Shown piece by piece: positions 1-4,429 of a stretch of DNA of 6,525 nt; positions within the stretch are counted from its first letter, which is position 1; each line of letters starts with the position of its first letter. The position numbers and the translations under genes were made by a program. The notes below the pieces were generated by a model. It was not told where the DNA came from and made no database searches. It saw only the letters and a program-made list of their open reading frames with translations. The stretch comes from Candidatus Gerdarchaeota archaeon (lineage in GTDB: Archaea > Asgardarchaeota > Heimdallarchaeia > JABLTI01), in NCBI GenBank assembly GCA_016839405.1, contig JAEOUJ010000246.1:1-6525 (forward strand). Reading direction: 5' to 3'.

Positions 1-54
1 AAGGATACCCCGAAGCAAAAAACCAAATAAACATCTAAAACCAATAAATAAATC

Positions 55-62
55 AAAAAAAA
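55..62 (-). terminator. Possible T8 transcription end after the 13-gene unit
   Basis: On the minus strand a run of eight T lies 29 bp past the stop codon of the last gene of the unit, preceded by GTCGTAGCGG. Archaeal RNA polymerase often stops at U-tracts without a hairpin, and I see no convincing hairpin here. Bases 1-54 hold no gene I can support. An ATG at 34-32 opens a frame to the window edge (MFIWFFASGYP), but it has no SD, and T-rich DNA gives hydrophobic open frames by chance. Confidence 0.35.
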
Positions 63-91
63 CCGCTACGACTGTGTTGGATTTGATAGGC

Positions 92-352
92 TTATTTAGG
101 ATAATATTTGATATAATCTAAGCCAATTATCTTAGGAAATGGTTCTTCGTCTTCTTCTATTGTAAAATATGTGAAAAAAACATGAAAGAATTGAATAGAT
201 TCACATTCTAAACATTTAACATATTCATCATAAGAATTAGAGTCTGAAAACAATTGTAAAAAGATAACTTGATGAATTGTGTGTGTTTGACAATTTTCAC
301 AAAAAAATTCATCAATTTTACCAATAATTTTAGATATTTCTTTTAATTCCAT
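92..352 (-). CDS. Small zinc-ribbon protein (CxxC...CxxC), 86 aa
   Basis: The protein has two zinc knuckles, C18-E-N-C21 and C47-L-E-C50, separated by 25 residues that include H24 and H27. This is the layout of a zinc ribbon, so a zinc-bound fold with a nucleic-acid or protein-binding role is likely; no enzyme motif is visible. The C-terminal third is rich in Phe, Tyr and acidic residues (IEEDEE). It is the last gene of the long unit: the upstream stop TAA is one base before this ATG, and the sequence AGCGATTAA just upstream resembles the AGTGATTAA start cassette seen at other genes here. The exact family is not recognised. The gene is confident from packing and the paired Cys motifs; the function is not known. 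Confidence 0.8.
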   Translation of the reverse strand: MELKEISKIIGKIDEFFCENCQTHTIHQVIFLQLFSDSNSYDEYVKCLECESIQFFHVFFTYFTIEEDEEPFPKIIGLDYIKYYPK

Positions 353-362
353 TTTAATCGCT
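350..362 (-). promoter_or_regulatory. Degenerate stop/SD/start cassette
   Basis: Reads AGCGATTAAAATG. The upstream gene ends Ser-Asp-stop, and the same bases serve as a weak SD (GCGAT in place of GTGAT) for the next ATG. It matches the AGTGATTAAATG cassettes at 3136-3147 and 3827-3838 apart from one substitution and one inserted A. Confidence 0.45.
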
Positions 363-557
363 TTTTATGGTTCTAATCTGAAAATCAATGTCTGCTATTG
401 TTGGTGATGTGAAGAATAAGTCTGTATTTAACTTTCTTAGTCTTTTATACTCTATTTTATAGTATTCAGGATAAAAATGAGATGTTATAGGATTAAAAAC
501 CAGTTTACGATCTAATAGCTTATGAAAAACTAAGCCTGTAGCTTGTTTGAACTTCAT
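354..557 (-). CDS. Hypothetical protein, 67 aa
   Basis: I do not recognise this small basic protein. It is rich in Lys, Arg, Phe and Tyr and contains no Cys or membrane segment. Its middle (EYYKIEYKRLRKLN, about residues 31-44) should form a basic helix. The ATG overlaps the stop of the upstream gene as ATGA, and that gene's last codons supply GAGG four bases before the ATG, which supports translational coupling and this start. It ends Lys-Ser-Asp-stop, where AGCGAT also acts as the weak SD of the next gene. It is probably a real gene, because it fills the space exactly between two zinc-binding genes on the same strand. Confidence 0.7.
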   Translation of the reverse strand: MKFKQATGLVFHKLLDRKLVFNPITSHFYPEYYKIEYKRLRKLNTDLFFTSPTIADIDFQIRTIKSD

Positions 558-853
558 TTTTCCTCATCTACTTCAGGAATAAAATAGTAGCCTTCTGAAT
601 CTTTCTTGTAATATGGTGCTTTATTTTTGGCTCTTTTCGTTCCATAAAGTCTAATTCCTGAAAACCACTCAAAAATAGCACCAGAAATTTTATTTCTGAC
701 AATTAATGTCTTGCTATATTTTCCATGACCACAACAAGACATAATTGTTCCAAATTTACGATTAAAATACTCTGTTTTTAATTCGTTAATTTCATCTATC
801 AAACAGGAATCAAATTCTCTTGATGGTTCCCCTAAATTTGTTTTTTCACACAT
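554..853 (-). CDS. CCGHGKY / YYFIPEV family protein, 99 aa
   Basis: Starting at ATG 853, the protein has an N-terminal helix (18-30), then S39-C-C-G-H-G-K-Y46, TLIV (49-52), a WFSGI segment (63-67) and YYKKDSEGYYFIPEV (81-95). The combination of a CCGHGKY motif, an E.FSGI strand and a Y.KD.EGYY.IPE ending is one I recognise from small uncharacterised proteins in phage, archaeal-virus and metagenomic contigs; no function is established to my knowledge. C17, C40, C41 and H43 could bind metal. A longer frame begins at ATG 868, but GAGAGG (866-861) is well placed only for ATG 853, and the same GAGGAATAAA spacing precedes the neighbour at 1028. Its stop overlaps the next ATG. Confidence 0.85.
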   Translation of the reverse strand: MCEKTNLGEPSREFDSCLIDEINELKTEYFNRKFGTIMSCCGHGKYSKTLIVRNKISGAIFEWFSGIRLYGTKRAKNKAPYYKKDSEGYYFIPEVDEEK

Positions 854-860
854 CTTTATT

Positions 861-866
861 CCTCTC
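861..866 (-). promoter_or_regulatory. SD that fixes the start at 853
   Basis: GAGAGG followed by AATAAAG and then ATG 853. The SD lies inside the codons that the longer reading from ATG 868 would translate, so the short start is preferred. Confidence 0.65.
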
Positions 867-869
867 ATT

Positions 870-1028
870 TTAACCTAATGACATTAAAAAACCAAAGCAA
901 CAAGCTATTATGCTTATAATTAAAAAGATAGGATTGTCTGTATTATAATAAAAAAGATAAGTCAAAAATCCTATTACAAACGAACCCAAGATGGTTATAG
1001 TCATTTTACAATCATAATCACAATCCAT
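870..1028 (-). CDS. Small two-TM membrane protein, 52 aa
   Basis: A short open frame fills the gap between the RHH gene and the CCGHGKY gene exactly. It starts at ATG 1028 with AGAGG at 1040-1036, inside the Glu codons ending the upstream gene, and its TAA stop is one base from ATG 868. The protein begins with a Cys/Asp-rich head (MDCDYDCK), then has a hydrophobic helix at about 10-28 (TITILGSFVIGFLTYLFYY), a polar NTDNP turn at 29-33 and a second helix at 34-51. It ends shortly after that helix. This is a compact two-TM hairpin of unknown role; holin-like or virion membrane functions are possible but unproven. The good SD, precise fit and hydrophobic pattern support a real gene. Confidence 0.72.
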   Translation of the reverse strand: MDCDYDCKMTITILGSFVIGFLTYLFYYNTDNPIFLIISIIACCFGFLMSLG

Positions 1029-1030
1029 TT

Positions 1031-1213
1031 TTATTCCTCTTCCTCAACTCGATAGCTATATTGTTTTTCAGAACCTTTATTTAATCTATCCAAGACAATT
1101 TGTGTAAGCATTAGATCAGGGGTAAGATGGTGTTTTTTAGCTAATGTATCTAATCTTTGATACGCTTTACCAGATAAAAAAAGTTCTATTTTGAAAATAC
1201 TATCTTCTGACAT
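1031..1213 (-). CDS. Ribbon-helix-helix (CopG/Arc-like) DNA-binding protein, 60 aa
   Basis: The fold is readable from sequence: a short strand with alternating residues (IFKIELFLS, 6-14), helix A (GKAYQRLDTLAKKHH, 15-29), a T-P turn and helix B (DLMLTQIVLDRLNKG, 33-47), then an acidic tail ending in four Glu. This is the ribbon-helix-helix architecture of CopG, Arc and MetJ: dimers that insert the strand pair into the DNA major groove, usually as repressors of their own operon. The start is ATG 1213, not the TTG five codons upstream, because GGGAGGT (1226-1220) sits between them. The protein lies in the unit preceded by the 9-bp CTTAAG-core repeats at 4374-4409, a plausible operator for it. 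The link is inference; the fold call is fairly strong. Confidence 0.85.
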   Translation of the reverse strand: MSEDSIFKIELFLSGKAYQRLDTLAKKHHLTPDLMLTQIVLDRLNKGSEKQYSYRVEEEE

Positions 1214-1219
1214 TATTAT

Positions 1220-1226
1220 ACCTCCC
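1220..1226 (-). promoter_or_regulatory. Strong SD that fixes the RHH start
   Basis: GGGAGGT, then ATAATA, then ATG 1213. An upstream TTG in the same frame would read through this SD as Gly-Gly and is rejected. Confidence 0.75.
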
Positions 1227-1260
1227 AATTTTTCTTAATAATTTGTCTAAATTAATTTTC

Positions 1261-1764
1261 TCACACATGGTTTCTTTTTCCTAATTCTGCTATAAATTGC
1301 ATTGTTTTTAGATAATCAAACAATTCTGTTGTTGGATCACTATTTAAACCTAAATACATCTGATAATCTCTCCCTAATTGTTTTTCAATTTCAGAATTAT
1401 GAAATTTATGATCATTAAACTCCATAAATCTCTTAACAATATGTTTAGGATATTTATAATGTAATTTACTTTTCATTTTGAGAAAGTCAACAATTTCTTC
1501 CAGTATTTCTATTGAAACACTTTTGAGATTCACTTTCAAACCTTTTTGAAGTGTTAACGATCCAATGAGTTTATACGATTTGAAAAACAAAAAGACTTTA
1601 GGTTTACTCTTATAAATCTTAATAATATGATCTGAACCTAATAAATCAAAAAATGGATCAATTTGAGCTTTATAATGAAAAATACGATAATTTTCTGTGT
1701 AAAAAATAGATGGTTGAGTTTTGATTAAATTAAATACATCTGCAATTAACTGAGCTTCATACAT
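1261..1764 (-). CDS. Hypothetical protein, 167 aa, coupled to the Sm-like gene
   Basis: I do not recognise a family. The protein has no Cys, signal peptide or clear TM segment. Residues about 1-45 look helical. Residues 46-81 alternate Lys with hydrophobics (HIIKIYKSKPKVFLFF, then GSLTLQ, VNLKSV) as in a beta-sheet. A strong helix follows (SIEILEEIVDFLKMKSK, 82-98), then a basic His-rich stretch and a C-terminal helix. The overall charge is basic, consistent with nucleic-acid contact, though this is weak evidence. ATG 1764 shares its A with the TAA stop of the Sm-like gene (TAATG), and AGGAT lies about nine bases upstream, so the two are translationally coupled and may act together. The next gene follows after a 47-bp gap. 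Confidence 0.8.
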   Translation of the reverse strand: MYEAQLIADVFNLIKTQPSIFYTENYRIFHYKAQIDPFFDLLGSDHIIKIYKSKPKVFLFFKSYKLIGSLTLQKGLKVNLKSVSIEILEEIVDFLKMKSKLHYKYPKHIVKRFMEFNDHKFHNSEIEKQLGRDYQMYLGLNSDPTTELFDYLKTMQFIAELGKRNHV

Positions 1765-2036
1765 TATTCTTCATCCTGTTTATTCAATATCTCCTGTTTT
1801 TTATGTATTTCAATTATATCTTCGTCTTCTCTAATAATACTAATTTGATTAATTTCGTCTAAAGATAACCAAGCGTCTCCCAAAGAAACATGCTTTTCTA
1901 ATTTTTCATAAAAACTGATTCTATTCTCTAAATAGATAAAACCCTGATCAATACCCATTAGTTTTCCTGTTTCTGATCTATCATTATTAAAAAAAACTTC
2001 AACAATTCTTCCTTCAAAATTTTCTAATTTTTTCAT
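1764..2036 (-). CDS. Sm/LSm (Hfq-like) fold protein, 90 aa
   Basis: Residues 7-37 follow the Sm1 pattern: F-x-G9-R-I-V-E-V-F-F (strands 1-2), an NNDRSE hairpin, then G24-K-L-M-G-I-D30-Q-G-F-I-Y-L36, matching the hydrophobic alternation, the G.L..D and the following strand. A 20-residue insert (38-56) separates it from WLSLDEINQISII (56-68), which matches the last two strands of an Sm fold. The usual Asn after the motif's Asp is absent (GFIYL), so RNA binding by the classic pocket is not assured; another SH3-like barrel is the alternative. The acidic C-terminal tail is about 20 residues. GGAG lies in the end of the NTPase gene, whose stop overlaps this ATG as TAATG, and the 3' end overlaps the next gene in the same way. 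Sm-like proteins form rings and bind U-rich RNA, hence a possible role in RNA handling. Confidence 0.68.
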   Translation of the reverse strand: MKKLENFEGRIVEVFFNNDRSETGKLMGIDQGFIYLENRISFYEKLEKHVSLGDAWLSLDEINQISIIREDEDIIEIHKKQEILNKQDEE

Positions 2037-2713
2037 TATTTCTCCAGCTCCCTCTTGAGTATTTCTTCTATTATTTGCTTATTTTTCTCTGCTGATTCAA
2101 TTACAGAATTTATTAAAGCCTTAATAAGCTCAATGAATTGATCAAATATTTCTACAGAATAAGAATTTTTTATTTTCTTTTGTATGACTTTTAAATCCAA
2201 AAGTGATTGATTAGTATTGCGTTTTAATGTCAATAAATCATCATAATTAGTATAATACTGTTTGATTTGGTTAATAGAATCATCAATTCTCTTTTTATGT
2301 ATCAATTTAGCTTTAATTAAGCAATATTCTTGAATTATTTTATCTGAAGGAAAATCAATTACTTTTCTGTATCTCTCTGATATAGGAATAAATCTATCTT
2401 CTGTTTCATTTAATTTAAAAACATTATAAGAAATGGTTCGGGATTCTGGATTAGACATGATTACTTGAAACCAATAGCCTATTCTCTTTATATCTTCTTT
2501 TGATAAAAACTCTAATTCTGGTAATATAACTATTCTCAAATTTGATAATTCAAAAGCTTCAGTGACATCAAATTTCAAACATTCATTTAATTTTTGATCA
2601 GGATAAAGCGTTTCAATTATCTTTAATGCAACAAGACTCTTTGCTGTTCCTATTTCTCCTGTAATAACTATTACTGATTTTTTCATTTCTTTTAATAATT
2701 TCTCTAAATTCAT
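2036..2713 (-). CDS. Small P-loop NTPase with C-terminal helical region, 225 aa
   Basis: A Walker A motif is clear: VIVIT followed by G19-E-I-G-T-A-K25-S26 and an LVALKI helix. A second buried strand, NLRIVILPELEF (58-69), occupies the Walker B position with the acidic residues E66/E68 after a Pro, not the usual hhhhDE. Then come YWFQVIMSNPESRTISYN (80-97) and R107, with NVFKL as a likely further strand and Arg residues that could act as sensor or finger. From about residue 130 onward the protein is Lys/Glu/Ile-rich helix, probably coiled coil. At 225 aa it is a minimal ATPase; helicase motifs are not seen. Viral roles such as DNA packaging, Zot-like assembly or replication loading are possible but undecided. 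ATG 2713 has a good SD, GGGAGTGAT. It is coupled by TAATG to the Sm-like gene. Confidence 0.85.
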   Translation of the reverse strand: MNLEKLLKEMKKSVIVITGEIGTAKSLVALKIIETLYPDQKLNECLKFDVTEAFELSNLRIVILPELEFLSKEDIKRIGYWFQVIMSNPESRTISYNVFKLNETEDRFIPISERYRKVIDFPSDKIIQEYCLIKAKLIHKKRIDDSINQIKQYYTNYDDLLTLKRNTNQSLLDLKVIQKKIKNSYSVEIFDQFIELIKALINSVIESAEKNKQIIEEILKRELEK

Positions 2714-2727
2714 CTTTTATCACTCCC

Positions 2728-3138
2728 TTAATCAAATGCATAAATCATTCTGACTTTTCTATTTCCGTAATGTTTAGCTAAAACCTGTATGATGTCAAAT
2801 AGAGCTTTAAAATCATCAGATAAAGCTTCTGAAGCTTTCGTCTTTTCTCCTGATTCCCATTGAATTTCTTGATCCCAATTGTAGTTTGTTATATCTAAAG
2901 GATAAATTACGTGAATAATCCAATAATCCAAGAAATATTCATCTAAATCAATACTACATTTACTATCAGGCTCAAGAAAATGATATTTTAAGTTTGGTGC
3001 ATTATGTCTGGTTCTTCCACCTAAAAACCCAAAGGATGAATAGCTACGATTTACATAATTTATTTCCAGAATTTGAGTCCATTCATCTAATCCATACAGA
3101 TTTTTAATTTCAATAAATCCGTGTATATCTTGACCCAT
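2728..3138 (-). CDS. MGxDIH family protein, 136 aa, function unknown
   Basis: The N-terminus MGQDIHGFIEIK, a W at residue 20, and N29-R-S-Y-S-S-F-G-F-L-G-G-R42 match the layout I know from a widespread family of uncharacterised phage and bacterial proteins (MG[CT]DIH..hE...W...RxY..F..L.GVR). D4, H6 and E10 with R30 and R42 are likely conserved polar sites; a metal-dependent enzyme is conceivable, but I know of no assigned activity. The central part is Asp/Trp/Tyr-rich. A helix (ASEALSDDFKALFDIIQVLAKHYG, in two parts about 102-125) and a final strand VRMIYAFD close the protein. The start immediately follows the previous stop (TAAATG) within an AGTGATTAAATG cassette. Length is in line with this family's smaller members. 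The presence of this family supports a virus or plasmid setting. Confidence 0.85.
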   Translation of the reverse strand: MGQDIHGFIEIKNLYGLDEWTQILEINYVNRSYSSFGFLGGRTRHNAPNLKYHFLEPDSKCSIDLDEYFLDYWIIHVIYPLDITNYNWDQEIQWESGEKTKASEALSDDFKALFDIIQVLAKHYGNRKVRMIYAFD

Positions 3139-3147
3139 TTAATCACT
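3136..3147 (-). promoter_or_regulatory. Combined stop/SD/start cassette AGTGATTAAATG
   Basis: The last codons of the upstream gene (Ser-Asp-stop) form the SD portion AGTGAT, complementary to the ATCACCTCC end of 16S rRNA, and TAA abuts ATG. It is identical to 3827-3838, and implies translational coupling. Confidence 0.6.
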
Positions 3148-3528
3148 CTTCTTATTTATTATCCTTTCTTTTGTTTCGTCAATAATCGTTTGTAAGAACT
3201 TGCTTTCTTTACCATGAATCTCCCAATAAGCACTTTGACATTTCATTAATTCAGCAATCTTTGATCTGATCTGTTTATGATCCTCTTTTTCTTTACAGAT
3301 TTTATTACTAAGAATTTTTAACGCATGTTTTCCACAGAATTTACAATAGCCTAAAGTATCAAATTGATGTGTTATTAATTCCCTATTCAAAAAACTTTTC
3401 AAAGATTCTGTTTCTTCTATATTATAAAATTCTATATTCTCAAATCGGAAAATCGCTAAACTACCATCTTGATACAAAGTAATATCCTTATCATTAATTG
3501 ATATTTTGGCTTTAATTTTATCAACCAT
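3139..3528 (-). CDS. C2HC zinc-finger protein, 129 aa
   Basis: From ATG 3528 the protein has an N-terminal beta region (IKAKISINDKDITLYQDG, IAIF-like alternation to about 35), a helix near 40-50 and then C62-K-F-C65...C78...H84, spaced C-x2-C-x12-C-x5-H like a single classical zinc finger with Cys as third ligand. Residues 85-129 are a charged helix (IRSKIAELMKCQSAYWEIHGK, read in two parts) with a basic end. A zinc-stabilised nucleic-acid or protein-binding role is plausible. A frame from TTG 3546 exists, but AGAGAGTGAT (3541-3532) fits only ATG 3528. The gene ends KKSD-stop, supplying the SD for the following MGxDIH gene. The family is not recognised. Confidence 0.82.
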   Translation of the reverse strand: MVDKIKAKISINDKDITLYQDGSLAIFRFENIEFYNIEETESLKSFLNRELITHQFDTLGYCKFCGKHALKILSNKICKEKEDHKQIRSKIAELMKCQSAYWEIHGKESKFLQTIIDETKERIINKKSD

Positions 3529-3565
3529 TATATCACTCTCTCTCAAGAATTTCTTCTAAATTCAC

Positions 3566-3829
3566 TTATTTCAACTTCTTTAAATGAGTTAAAGCGTCTT
3601 TAAAATCAAATAAAGGACACCATGAAGGAAAATCACCTGTATAATTATTAAGAGCCTTATGAGATTGAACAGTAGCAAGAATATCTGTATAAGTCTCCTC
3701 ATTAGGATGATAACATCGAAAATGATCCCCATCATCCATATCATAAACAGTAAAATTTGGTGCGTTTTGATTTTGCCTATACTCACACTCTTCACACTTA
3801 TTTAATTTAATAATCTCATATCTTGGCAT
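3566..3829 (-). CDS. Cys-rich FPSWCPL protein, 87 aa
   Basis: Four Cys are arranged as C12-E-E-C15, C39-Y-H-P42 and F67-P-S-W-C71-P-L73. The pattern of an N-terminal CxxC, a central C.HP and a terminal PxWCPL is one I recognise from small zinc-binding proteins common in phage genomes and metagenomic mobile elements; no function is established to my knowledge. The spacing suggests a single four-Cys zinc site, with H36 and H41 as possible extra ligands. ATG 3829 follows GGAAGTGATTAA directly (SD plus spacer, 12 bp after the upstream stop). A long hydrophobic frame inside this gene (3589-3795) is a shadow. Confidence 0.85.
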   Translation of the reverse strand: MPRYEIIKLNKCEECEYRQNQNAPNFTVYDMDDGDHFRCYHPNEETYTDILATVQSHKALNNYTGDFPSWCPLFDFKDALTHLKKLK

Positions 3830-3838
3830 TTAATCACT
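3827..3838 (-). promoter_or_regulatory. SD/start cassette AGTGATTAAATG
   Basis: The same 12 bases as at 3136-3147, but here TAA lies in the spacer and is not the stop of the upstream gene, which ends at 3842. The repeated string is therefore kept even where it does not serve as a stop codon. Confidence 0.6.
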
Positions 3839-3841
3839 TCC

Positions 3842-4093
3842 TTATCTGAAAAACTTTCGACAAGCCTTGTCGTCTCCCCAAAGACCCTTTTTGATAATTG
3901 CAATTCTAATAGTATTGGTAAGACCAATAGCTTCTTTTGAATCCTTTGTTTTGACAATATAAACTAAATTCTTTTCATTATCAAAGCAAGAAAAACCTGT
4001 ATCCTCAACAGATTCATGCACAAGCCATTCTTCTTTGACTTCTCCTATTTCAGACATCCTTATACCAAATTTATCAAATTCGTCTCGTAACAT
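3842..4093 (-). CDS. Hypothetical protein, 83 aa
   Basis: I do not recognise this protein. It has an acidic N-terminal helix (LRDEFDKFGIRMSEIGEVKE), then GFSCFDNEKNLVYIVKT (about 33-49), which reads as a beta-hairpin, then a helix or strand region (TNTIRIAIIKKG, 59-70) and a short basic tail with a second Cys (CRKFFR). Overall it is alpha+beta, soluble, without catalytic motifs. The start is well supported: GGGAGGT lies in the final Glu-Gly-Arg-Tyr codons of the upstream gene, and that gene's TAA directly abuts this ATG, so the two should be translated together. It is the second gene of the long unit. Confidence 0.78.
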   Translation of the reverse strand: MLRDEFDKFGIRMSEIGEVKEEWLVHESVEDTGFSCFDNEKNLVYIVKTKDSKEAIGLTNTIRIAIIKKGLWGDDKACRKFFR

Positions 4094-4357
4094 TTATTCA
4101 TACCTCCCTTCAGCTAATAATAATGCTATTTTGTCTATATCTCGCTTTGTCTTCCGAAAAGGATAAGGTTCAAGATCACATTCTGTTTTTTTCTCATAAA
4201 AAGCAGCTACAATTTCATATTTTTTAGGATACCAACTTATTTTAACCTGAAGAAATTTAATGATAGGTTTATCATTTTCATCCTTCAGTCCTGTTTCGCT
4301 TTGAGCGAAAAGCACCCATTTAGAAATAAATCCATGATAAATTTTTCGATTTAACAT
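4094..4357 (-). CDS. Hypothetical protein, first gene of the 13-gene unit, 87 aa
   Basis: Not recognised. The first two thirds look like beta-strands rich in Lys and aromatic residues (HGFISKWVLFAQS, IIKFLQVKISWYP, YEIVAAFYEKK), followed by a basic linker and a C-terminal helix (RDIDKIALLLAEG). There is one Cys and no TM segment; a small alpha+beta soluble protein is expected. ATG 4357 has GGGTGA seven bases upstream. It is the promoter-proximal gene: a TATA-like element (4411-4429) and four 9-bp repeats (4374-4409) precede it, so it should respond first to whatever binds that operator. Its stop abuts the next ATG, and its last codons carry that gene's SD. Confidence 0.78.
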   Translation of the reverse strand: MLNRKIYHGFISKWVLFAQSETGLKDENDKPIIKFLQVKISWYPKKYEIVAAFYEKKTECDLEPYPFRKTKRDIDKIALLLAEGRYE

Positions 4358-4373
4358 CTTAAGTTCACCCGTG

Positions 4374-4409
4374 CTCTCTAAGGGACTTAAGACACTTAAG
4401 GTATTTAAG
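4374..4409 (-). repeat. Four 9-bp tandem repeats with CTTAAG core, likely operator
   Basis: On the minus strand the units are CTTAAATAC, CTTAAGTGT, CTTAAGTCC and CTTAGAGAG. Each starts with CTTA, and the second and third contain the full palindrome CTTAAG. They lie 18-50 bp upstream of the first gene of the long unit and about 15-40 bp downstream of the TATA-like element, so a bound protein would cover the predicted start of transcription. Short tandem boxes with palindromic cores are typical targets of ribbon-helix-helix repressors (8-bp met boxes of MetJ, 7-bp heptads of plasmid omega). A further CTTAAG sits at 4358-4363, out of register. Confidence 0.6.
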
Positions 4410-4410
4410 A

Positions 4411-4429
4411 CTATTTATTTTTTAAAAAA
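4411..4429 (-). promoter_or_regulatory. TATA-like promoter element for the 13-gene unit
   Basis: The minus strand reads T6-A6-TAAATAG directly after the stop of the upstream gene; ATTTTTTAAAAAAT at 4417-4430 is a perfect 14-bp palindrome. An archaeal TATA box centred near 4417-4425 would put the start of transcription at about 4391-4399, inside the 9-bp repeats. The six T may also help end transcription of the previous unit. Confidence 0.45.

Noticed and set aside
1..54. Start of a hydrophobic gene (ATG at 34)
   Set aside because: Only about 11 codons are visible, there is no SD, and all three minus-strand frames read hydrophobic because of the T-rich sequence; evidence is insufficient.
1214..1228. 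TTG start five codons before the RHH ATG
   Set aside because: The strong SD GGGAGGT lies between TTG and ATG, so it serves the ATG at 1213.
3589..3795. 68-aa hydrophobic open frame on the minus strand
   Set aside because: It lies wholly inside the FPSWCPL gene in another frame; its Ile/Leu/Met-rich product is the usual out-of-frame reading of AT-rich codons, and it has no SD.
4374..4409. CRISPR-like or replication iteron array
   Set aside because: The units are 9 bp without spacers, so it is not CRISPR. Iterons are usually longer and near a Rep gene, which is not seen here; an operator explains the position better.
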